64,000 bases of DNA from Streptomyces maremycinicus (GTDB taxonomy: Bacteria; Actinomycetota; Actinomycetes; Streptomycetales; Streptomycetaceae), in the NCBI RefSeq assembly GCF_001184025.1, contig NZ_BBYG01000010.1, positions 62,001-126,000 on the forward strand, read 5' to 3'. Shown piece by piece: positions 49,534 through 57,729 of the stretch (positions are counted from its first letter, which is position 1; each line of letters opens with the position of its first letter). Under the pieces are notes generated by a model. That model saw only the letters and a list, made by a program, of their open reading frames with translations, was not told where the DNA came from and searched no databases. The translations under genes were made by a program, and so were the position numbers.

Positions 49534-51515
49534 GCGCCAAGACCGGTTCTGAGCCGCGCTTGTTGTACGGACCCACCCCACACAGTGTCGAGAACGCCCA
49601 GGTCCAAGGCTTTCTACGCTGGCTCTCCGCCGAGCGGGGCATCGACCTCGGGTCGTGGGACGAGCTCTACGCGTGGTCCGTGCGGGAGCTCGAGGTCTTC
49701 TGGGAGTCAGTGTGGGACTACTTCGAGGTCAAGGCCCACTCCCCGTACGAGCAGGTATTGGACAGTCGCGAGATGCCCGGCGCGCGCTGGTTTCCCGGCG
49801 CGAGCCTCAACTACGTCGAGCACTGCTTCGGGCGGCCCGAGGACGGCGGCAAGCCCGCGGTCCTGGCCTACTCGCAGACTCGCGAACCGCGTCGGCTCAC
49901 CTTTGACGAGCTGAAGGAACAAGTGCGCCGAGTTCGCGCCGGGTTGCGGAAGCTCGGAGTCGGTCGAGGCGACCGGGTGGTGGGTTACCTGCCCAATACG
50001 CCTGAAACGTTGGTCGCTTTCCTCGCCACGGCCAGCCTGGGAGCGGTCTGGGCGAGCTGCGCTCCCGAGTTCGGGTCGGTGAGCGTCATCGACCGATTCA
50101 GCCAGGTCGAGCCGAAGGCGCTGCTCGCCGTCGCGGGCTACACCTACGGCGAGAAGCCCATCGACCGTCGGAAGGAGATCGGCGAGATTCGCGCTGCGCT
50201 GCCTTCGCTGGAGCACGTCGTCCACGTGCCGTACGGGCCCCGCGTCCTTCCCGACGCCACCTCGTGGGACGACCTGTCGGCGGAGACGGAGGAATCGCTC
50301 GACTTCGCACCGGTGCCCTTCGACCACCCGCTCTACGTGTTGTTCTCGTCGGGGACCACCGGTAGGCCCAAGGCGATCGTGCACGGCCACGGCGGGATCC
50401 TGCTCGAACACCTGAAGAATCACGCGTTTCATTGGGACATGGGGCCAGGGGACAGGCTCCTATGGTTCACCACGACAGCGTGGATGATGTGGAACACGCT
50501 GGTTTCAGCCCTGTTGGTGCGCTCGTCCCTGGTGATGATCGATGGCAATCCGCTCTACCCCGACCTGCGCGAGCAGTGGCGCTTGGCGGCGCAGACCGAG
50601 GCCACCCTCGTCGGGGCGAGTCCCGGCTACCTGATGGCCTGCCGGAAGGAAGGCGTCGAGCCGGCCAAGGAGTTCGATCTGTCGAGGGTCCGCCAGCTGG
50701 GTTCGGCCGGCAGCCCCTTCCCGGCGGAGGGCTTCGACTGGGCGGTTGGGCAGTTCGGCGACTCGGTGCTTCTCAACGTCGGCAGCGGCGGCACGGACGT
50801 ATGCACGGGCCTGGTGCAGGGCTCGCCGCTGCAGTCCGTCTGGGCAGGGGAGATGACCGGTCCGAGTCTCGGAGTCGACGTCAAGGCCTTCGACGAAGCC
50901 GGGAACGTCATCGTGGGCGACGTCGGCGAGTTGGTCATCACTTCGCCGATGCCCTCGATGCCGGTCGGCTTCTGGGGCGACGTGGACGGCGAGCGGTTCC
51001 GTGCGACGTACTTCGACCAGTACTCGGGAGTGTTCCGCTTCGGTGACTGGTGCCGTTTCAGCACGGTTGGTTCATGCCTCATCACCGGTCGATCCGACGC
51101 CACGCTCAACCGTGGTGGCGTACGGCTCGGAACCGCTGAGTTCTACCGCGTGCTGCAGGACGTCGAGGAGATCACCGACAGCGTCGTGGTCCACCTGGAG
51201 GACCGCGAGGGCGGCATGGGGCGCCTGATGCTGTTCGTCGTGCTGCGGGACACCTTTGAGCTGGACGATGTCCTGCGCCGGAAGCTCGCGCGTGACCTGC
51301 GGACCGCACTGTCTCCGCGTCACGTTCCGGACGAGATCATCGCCGTCCCGATGGTGCCGTACAGCCGAACGGGCAAAAAGCTCGAGGTCCCGGTCAAGCG
51401 CATCCTGCAAGGGGTCACGCCGGAAGACGTGGCCTCGCCCGGCGCGCTCATCGATCCGGCAGCGCTTGACGCCTACGCGAAATTCGCTCCGGAGCTGGGC
51501 GCGGGATCGCAGTGA
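49530..51515 (+). CDS. Acetoacetyl-CoA synthetase-like ligase (ANL family)
   Basis: 661 residues from GTG at 49530 (GTGA overlap with the hydratase). The length and N-terminal 'FLRWLSAERGIDLGSWDELYAWSV' region are typical of acetoacetate-CoA ligases. The ATP motif is 'VLFSSGTTGRPKAIVHGHGG' near 268-287, and 'GWCRF'-type blocks continue to the C-terminal lysine motif 'PYSRTGKKLEVPVKRIL' near 610-626. It activates a beta-keto acid (acetoacetate or an aryl analogue) to its CoA thioester. A beta-keto acid product of the next gene's enzyme would fit, so it may act on a larger substrate than acetoacetate. Inference from context. Confidence 0.9.
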   Translation: MSAKTGSEPRLLYGPTPHSVENAQVQGFLRWLSAERGIDLGSWDELYAWSVRELEVFWESVWDYFEVKAHSPYEQVLDSREMPGARWFPGASLNYVEHCFGRPEDGGKPAVLAYSQTREPRRLTFDELKEQVRRVRAGLRKLGVGRGDRVVGYLPNTPETLVAFLATASLGAVWASCAPEFGSVSVIDRFSQVEPKALLAVAGYTYGEKPIDRRKEIGEIRAALPSLEHVVHVPYGPRVLPDATSWDDLSAETEESLDFAPVPFDHPLYVLFSSGTTGRPKAIVHGHGGILLEHLKNHAFHWDMGPGDRLLWFTTTAWMMWNTLVSALLVRSSLVMIDGNPLYPDLREQWRLAAQTEATLVGASPGYLMACRKEGVEPAKEFDLSRVRQLGSAGSPFPAEGFDWAVGQFGDSVLLNVGSGGTDVCTGLVQGSPLQSVWAGEMTGPSLGVDVKAFDEAGNVIVGDVGELVITSPMPSMPVGFWGDVDGERFRATYFDQYSGVFRFGDWCRFSTVGSCLITGRSDATLNRGGVRLGTAEFYRVLQDVEEITDSVVVHLEDREGGMGRLMLFVVLRDTFELDDVLRRKLARDLRTALSPRHVPDEIIAVPMVPYSRTGKKLEVPVKRILQGVTPEDVASPGALIDPAALDAYAKFAPELGAGSQ

Positions 51516-52456
51516 CCCGGCGAATCAGGACCGTCGCGATCGTCGGAGCCGGTGTCATCGGTGCCGGTTGGGCCGCGCTCTGCGTGGCTCGCGGCCTCGA
51601 CGTGAGCGCCTACGATCCGGCTCCAGGCGCGGAGCAGCGGCTCCGCGAAGCGATCGACGCGGCTTGGCCGGCGCTGACCCGACTCGGGCTCGCCGACGGC
51701 GCATCGCGAGAACGTCTGGCCTTCGCGTCATCCGCGGCCGACGCCGTCAAGAAAGCGGACTTCGTCCAGGAAAGCGGCCCCGAGACTCCTGAGCTCAAAC
51801 AGAGCCTCCTCATGGAGCTCGACGCGGTCACACGCGCCGACGTGCCGATCGCGAGCAGTTCTTCGGGACTCATGCCGTCCCAGCTGCAGGAGATGGCCGA
51901 CCAGCACCCCGAGCGGATATTGGTGGGTCACCCCTTCCACCCGGCGTACCTGATCCCCCTCGTCGAGGTGGTCCCGGGAAGGCTCACCACGCCGTCCGTG
52001 GTCGACGCCACGTCGTCCTTCTACTCGTCCCTCGGCAAGCGACCGATCCTCGTCAGGCACGAGGTCCTTGGCCACGTCACGAACCGGCTGCAAGCCGCCC
52101 TGTGGCAGGAGGCCTACTCGCTGGTCGAGCGGGGAGTAGCCACCGTCGCGGACATCGACACCGCGATCAGCGACGGCCCCGGTCTTCGGTGGGCGTTCCT
52201 CGGGCCCTTCGCGAACCAGCACCTCTCCGGCGGCGCGGGCGGGCTGGCCCACACCCTCGAGCATCTCGGACCACCCGCCCAGGAGTGGATGGCCGACCTC
52301 GGTCGCGTCCACCTCACACCGGCGCTCGTCGACCTCTTGGTCGCCGGCATGGGAGCTGAACTCACTTGCATCGACGAGACCGCTCTCGTTGCCCAGCGCG
52401 ACGAGCTGCTCATCCACCTGATTCTGCAAAAGCGTGGGCGCACGGCACTGCCGTGA
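51512..52456 (+). CDS. 3-hydroxyacyl-CoA dehydrogenase family protein, carnitine 3-dehydrogenase-like
   Basis: 314 residues from GTG at 51512 (4-base overlap with the ligase gene). The NAD-binding 'VAIVGAGVIGAGWAALCVARG' motif is at residues 8-28. 'SSSSGLMPSQLQEMADQHPE' and the catalytic histidine block 'VGHPFHPAYLIPLVEVVPG' near 143-161 follow, then 'LQAALWQEAYSLVERGVATV' and 'GPGLRWAFLGPF', which are closer to L-carnitine dehydrogenase and lambda-crystallin-type enzymes than to fatty-acid HAD. It oxidises a beta-hydroxy acid to a beta-keto acid. That matches the adjacent beta-keto-acid ligase. Real substrate unknown; carnitine itself is possible but other genes point to aromatics. Confidence 0.88.
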   Translation: MTRRIRTVAIVGAGVIGAGWAALCVARGLDVSAYDPAPGAEQRLREAIDAAWPALTRLGLADGASRERLAFASSAADAVKKADFVQESGPETPELKQSLLMELDAVTRADVPIASSSSGLMPSQLQEMADQHPERILVGHPFHPAYLIPLVEVVPGRLTTPSVVDATSSFYSSLGKRPILVRHEVLGHVTNRLQAALWQEAYSLVERGVATVADIDTAISDGPGLRWAFLGPFANQHLSGGAGGLAHTLEHLGPPAQEWMADLGRVHLTPALVDLLVAGMGAELTCIDETALVAQRDELLIHLILQKRGRTALP

Positions 52457-52496
52457 CGCCTCGACAGACAACACCACCCAGATAAGGAGCCACACC

Positions 52497-52787
52497 ATGG
52501 CCTACGTCGTCACCGCCACCTGGACTGCCCAGCCGGGCAAGGAGGACATCGTCCGCGGCGCAATCGAAAAGCTGACCCCGCCCTCTCGCCAGGAGCCGGG
52601 CAACCGCTTCTACCAGGCGTTCCAGGACCCGACCGAGCCGCTAGTCTTTCGCCTCTTCGAGATCTACGACGACGAGGAGGCCTACCGCGCTCACGGCGCC
52701 TCGGAGCACTTCGCCGAGTACGGCCACGGCGTGGCGATCCCGGTTCTCGCCGGCCGCGAGCGTGCCTTCTACGAGACGATCGGCTGA
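52497..52787 (+). CDS. Antibiotic biosynthesis monooxygenase (ABM) domain protein
   Basis: 96 residues from ATG at 52497, with AAGGAG at 52484-52489. It is a single ferredoxin-like ABM domain. 'ATWTAQPGKEDIVRGAIEKL' at 7-26 and 'FYQAFQDPTEPLVFRLFEIY' with 'HGASEHFAEYG' near 65-75 match the family. ABM proteins may act as cofactor-free oxygenases on quinol-type compounds, or as heme or ring-modifying proteins, usually as dimers. Here, inside a catabolic operon, it could handle a quinone or quinol intermediate. The small size and lack of distinctive residues prevent a firmer call. Confidence 0.85.
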   Translation: MAYVVTATWTAQPGKEDIVRGAIEKLTPPSRQEPGNRFYQAFQDPTEPLVFRLFEIYDDEEAYRAHGASEHFAEYGHGVAIPVLAGRERAFYETIG

Positions 52788-52793
52788 GGCACG

Positions 52794-53780
52794 ATGAAGC
52801 TGGCGGCCTTCCGACGTACCGATGAGCCCGACGGTACTCGCCGTGTCGGGCTCATCGTCGAGGACGGCTCGGGTTGGACGCTGCACCCATTCGACGGGGA
52901 CGCCGACCTGGTCACCCTGCTTGCCGCTCCGTCCGCCGAGCGCGCGGCTCGGGCGCAGTCCGCCACTCGGCGTGACGGACTGCTCCCGGGCGATGTCGTC
53001 CTTCTTCCTCCGGTCTATCCCGTGGCGATGCGCGACTTCCTCACCTTCGAGGCGCACGTCGACGGGATGGAGCGAGGGCAGGGCAACCCCGGTCCGCCGA
53101 CGGAGTGGTACGAGGCGCCCGTCTTCCTGTTCATGGCGCCGCACGCCGTCACCGGGCCGTACGACGACGTGCCGATGCCGCCCGGTACCGAACGCCTGGA
53201 CTTCGAGCTGGAGATCGCGGCGGTCGTCTGCCGGGATGTCAGAGACGTCACCCCCGCCCAGGCGCGCGAAGCGATCGGTGGCTACTGCGTGATGAACGAC
53301 TGGTCGGCGCGCGACGTGCAGGGCAAGGAGATGAAGCTCAAGCTCGGGCCGTCGAAAGGCAAGGACTTCGCGACGACGATCGGTCCGTGGATCGTCACTC
53401 CGGACGAGCTCGACGCCTTCCGCGATGCCGATGGCTTCCTTGACTTGGAGATGAGCGTGAGTGTCAACGACATCGAGGTCGGTAGGGACCGTTCCGGCCA
53501 CATGGGCTGGTCGTTCGAGCAACTGGTCTCGCACGCCTCCCAAGCCTCATGGGTCAAGGCGGGCGAGGTGCTCGCGTCAGGCACCTGTGCTTCGGGTTCG
53601 CTCGCCGAGTCGTGGGGCCGCAACGGTGCGCTCGTCCCGCCGCCCTTGCGGACCGGCGACATCGTCGAGATGACGATTCAGGGGCTCGGCACCATTCGCA
53701 ACGTCGTCGCACCGCGGAAAGAGAGCGTGGCGGCCGTCGCGCCGGCCCGACGACGCACAAGCCTGGAGACCTCCGCATGA
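52794..53780 (+). CDS. Fumarylacetoacetate hydrolase (FAH) family protein
   Basis: 328 residues from ATG at 52794, 6 bases after the ABM gene. The N-terminal FAH subdomain and the catalytic fold are recognisable: 'YPVAMRDFLTFEAHVDGM' near 75-92, metal-site E138 and E140 in 'LDFELEIAAVV', D169 in 'CVMNDWSARD', and 'GKDFATTIGPWIVTPDEL' near 189-206. The longer N-terminus resembles 2-keto-4-pentenoate hydratase/OHED hydratase-type or ureidoglycolate lyase-type members. It is the second FAH enzyme of the operon and about 30% longer than the one at 45512, so the two probably act on different intermediates. The stop overlaps the dehydrogenase start. Confidence 0.9.
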   Translation: MKLAAFRRTDEPDGTRRVGLIVEDGSGWTLHPFDGDADLVTLLAAPSAERAARAQSATRRDGLLPGDVVLLPPVYPVAMRDFLTFEAHVDGMERGQGNPGPPTEWYEAPVFLFMAPHAVTGPYDDVPMPPGTERLDFELEIAAVVCRDVRDVTPAQAREAIGGYCVMNDWSARDVQGKEMKLKLGPSKGKDFATTIGPWIVTPDELDAFRDADGFLDLEMSVSVNDIEVGRDRSGHMGWSFEQLVSHASQASWVKAGEVLASGTCASGSLAESWGRNGALVPPPLRTGDIVEMTIQGLGTIRNVVAPRKESVAAVAPARRRTSLETSA

Positions 53781-55153
53781 GCATCCTGATCACTCACAAT
53801 CCTGCTACCGGAAGAGAACTCGCGTCGTACGAGGCACATGACGAAGCGGGCGTCGACCAAGCGCTGGCCGACGTCCACGCCGCCTCCGCAGTCTGGCGGG
53901 ACACTCCCCTCGACCAGCGGCTCGCGCTGCTGCGCGGTGTCGGCAAACTTCTGACGGAGCGGAAGGAGCGGTATGCGGCGCTGATCACCGCGGAGATGGG
54001 CAAGCCGATCACGGAGTCGCTCGGCGAGATCGGCAAGTGCGCCTGGAACTGCGAGGTGGTCGCCGACCTCGCTCCGGAGTGGCTCGCCGACCACGAGATC
54101 GCTTCGGGCGCATCCCGCTCGTGGCTTTCCTATGAGCCGCTCGGCGTCGTCTTCGCCGTGATGCCGTGGAACTTCCCGTTCTGGCAGGTGCTGCGATTCG
54201 CCTGCGCCGCGCTGGCCGCCGGCAACGCGGCGTTGCTCAAACACAGCCCGGATGTGACGGGGTGCGCGCTGGCGATCGAAGAGCTCTTTGCCGGCGCAGG
54301 TGCGCCGAAGGGACTGTTCCGCAGCCTCGTCGTCGCGGCCGAGGACGTGCCCGCGGTCTCGCACCGCGTCGTCGAGGACCCTCGCGTCGCGGCGGTGACC
54401 CTCACCGGCAGCGAGCGCGCGGGCTCGTCGATCGCCGCGGTCGCCGGTGCGTCGGTCAAGAAGTCAGTGCTCGAACTCGGAGGCTCCGACCCGTTCGTGG
54501 TCCTGGCCGACGCCGACGTGGCGGCAGCCGCCGCCACCGCGGTCAAGGCGCGCTTCAACAACACCGGTCAGAGCTGTGTATGTGCCAAGCGATTCATCGT
54601 GCACGAGGACGTGGCCGACGAATTCATCGAACGCTTCGTCGCTGACGTCGCCAAGTTGCGGCTTGGCGACCCCACAGACCCTGCGACGACGATCGGCCCG
54701 ATGGCGCGCGCCGATCTGCGTGACGGGATCCTCCGGCAGATCCGGCAGAGTCTCGCCCAGGGCGCTCGCCTCGTCGTGGGCGGCCACGCCGTCGAAGGGC
54801 CCGGTTCGTTCGTCGAGCCCACTGTGCTTGACGGGGTGGAGCCGGGAATGGCGGTGTTCGTGGAGGAAACCTTCGGTCCCGTAAGCGCGGTGACTCGCGC
54901 CAGGGACGACAACCACGCCGTCGAGCTCGCGAACGACACCACGTTCGGACTCGGCGCCTCGGTCTGGGGTAGTGCGGAACACGCGCTGGCGGTTGGTCGT
55001 CGGATCCGGTCGGGTGCCCTCTTCGTCAATGCGATGGTCGCCTCGGATCCGCGCCTGCCATTCGGCGGCACGGGCCGAAGCGGATACGGCCGGGAGTTGT
55101 CGGCGGAGGGCGTGCGCGAGTTCACCAACGTCCGCACGATGGTCGTGGCCTGA
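53777..55153 (+). CDS. NAD(P)-dependent aldehyde dehydrogenase (succinate-semialdehyde type)
   Basis: 458 residues from ATG at 53777, coupled to the FAH gene by ATGA. The fold is complete: 'GVVFAVMPWNFPFWQVLRFA' near 128-147, 'LTGSERAGSSIAAVAG' near 212-227, general base glutamate in 'KSVLELGGSDPFV' and catalytic cysteine in 'NNTGQSCVCAKRF' near 266-278, 'EETFGPVSAVTRA' near 363-375. The cluster resembles GabD/YneI-type enzymes. It would oxidise a semialdehyde from ring cleavage or a side-chain aldehyde. It is the last intact gene of the operon; beyond it come fragments. Confidence 0.92.
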   Translation: MSILITHNPATGRELASYEAHDEAGVDQALADVHAASAVWRDTPLDQRLALLRGVGKLLTERKERYAALITAEMGKPITESLGEIGKCAWNCEVVADLAPEWLADHEIASGASRSWLSYEPLGVVFAVMPWNFPFWQVLRFACAALAAGNAALLKHSPDVTGCALAIEELFAGAGAPKGLFRSLVVAAEDVPAVSHRVVEDPRVAAVTLTGSERAGSSIAAVAGASVKKSVLELGGSDPFVVLADADVAAAAATAVKARFNNTGQSCVCAKRFIVHEDVADEFIERFVADVAKLRLGDPTDPATTIGPMARADLRDGILRQIRQSLAQGARLVVGGHAVEGPGSFVEPTVLDGVEPGMAVFVEETFGPVSAVTRARDDNHAVELANDTTFGLGASVWGSAEHALAVGRRIRSGALFVNAMVASDPRLPFGGTGRSGYGRELSAEGVREFTNVRTMVVA

Positions 55154-55343
55154 CGCCGCGCGGTGTCGGCTCGCCTGGTTCCCTCGGAAGTGGGTCGCAT
55201 CGGCATGAGGAACCGGGGACGCCCAGGAGCGGTGGTCACCGCAGGGGCCCCGTGTGGGCGTGGGGTGATGCCCACCGGTCCACGGGCGCCGCGCACCCCC
55301 ATATCAGCGACAGAGTCCAAGAAGCGGACCAGAGCCCGACTAC

Positions 55344-55560
55344 ATGTGCCTAGCCAGCACCCTCCTCGCTGACTTGAAGGCCCGCCTGGAAGCATGCCGC
55401 TATCTGACCTGGAAAGCTTGTGACTACTTTGACAAGAACGGCGGCCACAGCACCGAACTGTCGCTGGTGACCGGGGCGTTCGCCTTCGAGACCGCCGTTC
55501 AGGACGTCGACGACGGAATGCGCGCTATCGCGGTTGCGGCGTATGCGACGGCCCGTCGGC
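55344..55560 (+). pseudogene. Acyl-CoA dehydrogenase C-terminal fragment
   Basis: The frame reads 'LLADLKARLEACRYLTWKAC', then 'DYFDKNGGHSTELSLVTGAF', then 'FETAVQDVDDGMRA'. These align well with the C-terminal helical domain of acyl-CoA dehydrogenases ('ARYLTWKACDYFDK' is a typical stretch). No N-terminal or middle domain precedes it, and after about 60 residues the similarity ends. It is a true acyl-CoA-dehydrogenase type, not close to the HsaA-like proteins of the island. Non-functional remnant. Confidence 0.65.
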
Positions 55561-55829
55561 CTGCCGGCTTTTTGCGGGACGTCCTAGCCTTCCTCTGTGC
55601 AACGGCGCCAGCGGGGGTATGTGCTGACCGCGGTTGCAGCGGCGGTTCGTACAGCCGGGCTACGACTAGTTGGCGGCGGCTGAGGGACAGGACGACACCA
55701 CGACGGGCAGGCGCTGGGAACGGAGGGCCCGCCCATGTTCGTGCTTAGCCGAGGCCATCCGCGCCGACCTTGACGGCCGATTCGTCCAGCGTGGCGTCGG
55801 AGATGGGCCGAGGGTTCCCGTTGAGGTCG

Positions 55830-55885
55830 GGCCGTGGCCGATTACCGGAGGGCCTGTCTTGTCAGGTTCGCCGTGGTTCCAGTAT
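55830..55885 (-). repeat. Copy of the GH42 3' end and terminator
   Basis: These 56 bases match the end of the GH42 gene and its hairpin at 2329-2384 with about 8 differences by eye. They include the stop codon and last seven or so codons (minus strand). A third, longer and more diverged copy is at 30313-30715, in the same orientation. The match stops abruptly near 55885, where a different coding frame begins. Confidence 0.65.
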
Positions 55886-55994
55886 CGACCTGTTGGTGAC
55901 GGCCGCTCCGGAGGTCCGGCGGCTCGCCCTGGACGACGGCATCGACCGCGTCGCGCGTACCCTGCGCCGACACCAGGAAGGAACCACACCATGA
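55886..55994 (+). pseudogene. Truncated 3' end of an unknown gene
   Basis: From about 55886 the plus strand encodes 'LLVTAAPEVRRLALDDGIDR', 'VARTLRRHQEGTTP' and a TGA at 55992-55994, which overlaps the ATG of the esterase at 55991 (ATGA). This is the coupling expected of an operon partner, so an upstream gene once continued into this frame and was cut at the junction with the GH42 remnant. Too short to identify. Confidence 0.5.
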
Positions 55995-57511
55995 CCGCAC
56001 CCATCGTCGCCACCACGGGAGGGAAGGTCCGCGGCGTCGAGATCGACGACGGGATCGTCACCTGGCGGGGCATCCCCTACGCGGCGGCCCCGCTCGGCGA
56101 CCTGCGCCTGCGTCCGCCCCAGCCGGCCGAGCCGTGGAACGGGACACGCGACGCGACACGGTTCGGCGCGCCCGCCGTCCAGCCACCGCTCGGCTTCACG
56201 GGCGACGGCCTGAACGTGCTCGCCGAGGGACTCGGCGGGCAGCCCCACGGCCCGTTGCCCGAACCCTCCGAAGACTGCCTGTTCGTGAACGTCACCGCTC
56301 CCGTCGATGCCACCCGCCGCCCCGTGCTCGTGTGGATCCACGGCGGCGGCTACCAGCTCGGCCATGGCTGCGACATAGCCGGTGACGGCGCCGGCTTCGC
56401 CCGCAGCCACGGCATCGTCGTCGTGACCTTCAACTACCGTCTCGGCGCCCTTGGGTTCCTCTCCGTCTCGGGTGAGAAGCCCACGGGCGCGCTGGGCCTG
56501 CACGACCAGATCGCCGCGCTGCGCTGGGTCCGGGACAACATCGCCGCATTCGGAGGCGATCCGTCCCGGGTGACCGTCTACGGTCTGTCCGCCGGAGCGA
56601 AGTCCGTCGCCAACCTTCTCGCGTCACCGCTCACCGGCGGCCTGATCCACCAGGCCGCATCCTCCAGCGGCGGGGGAGAACACGTCGCCACCCCGGCCCA
56701 GGCGTCCTCCCTGGCCGAACGGTTCTTCCGAGAACTGGGCACGGGCCCGGACCGCATCCGGCAGGTGCGCGCCGAGGACATCCTCGGCGCGCAGGACGCG
56801 ATCGCCACCGGCGCGCGGGCCACCTGGCTGTGGCGGCCGGCCATCGAGGGTCAGGCCCTCACCGCCCGGCCGATCGACGCGATCGCCGCCGGTGCGGCCC
56901 AAGGCATCCCACTCCTCGCGCAGACCTGCGTCGACGAATGCTTCATCTTTCAGCTCGCGGCACCCGATGCGACCGACCAGGCCGAGCGCGTCCTGGAGCA
57001 GTACTTCGGCCCGGTCGGCCGCGACGAGATCCTTACCATGTACGCCACCGCGGACACTGAACTGGCCCACGATCCGGGCAAGTTGCGCCTACGGGTGATG
57101 ACCGACGAGCGCTACGCCGTCCCCACCGCCCGGCTTGCAGCCGCCCAGGCGGCCCATGCCCCGGTCCATCTCTCCCGCTACGACGGCCCGCTCACAGGCC
57201 TGCTTCCCGGCGTCTCGTCCTCGGACCGACCGGGAGCATTTCACGGCACGGACGGCGGAGCCATCTGGATTGGAGGCAATGGTGTGGCCGGTCAACTTCA
57301 CGATGCCTGGGGCAATTTCGTGGTCGTTGGCACACCGGCTGTCGACGGCCTGCCGGCCTGGCCGATCTGCTCCGGCGACCGCAGCGCCACCCTGGTCTTC
57401 GACGGCTCCGGTTCCTACCTCGCGGAAGCCCCGAATGCCGCCCGGCACGCGGCATGGGATGGGCGCGACTGGACATCGGGCATGTGGTGGAGCTTCGACG
57501 GCGTCCTTTGA
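55991..57511 (+). CDS. Type-B carboxylesterase (para-nitrobenzyl esterase-like)
   Basis: 506 residues from ATG at 55991, with AGGAAGGAA upstream. The alpha/beta hydrolase fold has 'GGKVRGVEIDDGIVTWRGIP' at the N-terminus, oxyanion loop 'LVWIHGGGYQLGHG' near 115-128, nucleophile serine near residue 200 in 'VTVYGLSAGAKSVANLL', and 'SEDCLFVNV' near 95-103. The usual G-E-S-A-G becomes G-L-S-A-G here; the serine stays, but the residue before it is changed. Without a signal peptide it should be cytoplasmic. It hydrolyses esters of unknown type and may release acids for the nearby pathways. The upstream partner gene is truncated. Confidence 0.88.
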   Translation: MTAPIVATTGGKVRGVEIDDGIVTWRGIPYAAAPLGDLRLRPPQPAEPWNGTRDATRFGAPAVQPPLGFTGDGLNVLAEGLGGQPHGPLPEPSEDCLFVNVTAPVDATRRPVLVWIHGGGYQLGHGCDIAGDGAGFARSHGIVVVTFNYRLGALGFLSVSGEKPTGALGLHDQIAALRWVRDNIAAFGGDPSRVTVYGLSAGAKSVANLLASPLTGGLIHQAASSSGGGEHVATPAQASSLAERFFRELGTGPDRIRQVRAEDILGAQDAIATGARATWLWRPAIEGQALTARPIDAIAAGAAQGIPLLAQTCVDECFIFQLAAPDATDQAERVLEQYFGPVGRDEILTMYATADTELAHDPGKLRLRVMTDERYAVPTARLAAAQAAHAPVHLSRYDGPLTGLLPGVSSSDRPGAFHGTDGGAIWIGGNGVAGQLHDAWGNFVVVGTPAVDGLPAWPICSGDRSATLVFDGSGSYLAEAPNAARHAAWDGRDWTSGMWWSFDGVL

Positions 57512-57685
57512 GGGATGGCCGGCCATTCGGTACTCGAGGAGGCGGAGGCGGTGCGGACCAGATACCGTCTCGGTCCTTCCCTGGCAGCGACGGCGGTATT
57601 CGCCAACGGTGTCTCGGCGGGACACCATCCGCTGCACCGCGACACTGTCGTCGACGGTTGAAGGGTGGGATTAGCTCGGTGAACC

Positions 57686-57721
57686 AGGCGCTTTCACGGT
57701 GGGTGCGGCGAGAAAGCGCCT
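57686..57721. terminator. Hairpin between convergent genes
   Basis: AGGCGCTTTC (57686-57695) pairs exactly with GAAAGCGCCT (57712-57721) across a 16-base loop. It lies between the esterase (stop at 57511) and the leftward PPOX gene (stop at 57730) and probably serves both. 57512-57685 holds no recognisable gene. Confidence 0.65.
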
Positions 57722-57729
57722 AGTCCTCG

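Larger units (their letters stand above)
55154..55990. other. 837-base region of fragments, no intact gene
   Basis: In order: about 190 bases with nothing recognisable, a decayed acyl-CoA dehydrogenase 3' end (55344-55560), about 270 bases without similarity, a copy of the GH42 3' end and terminator (55830-55885), and the 3' end of a truncated gene (55886-55994). The mixture of unrelated ends marks this as a recombination zone. Confidence 0.7.
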
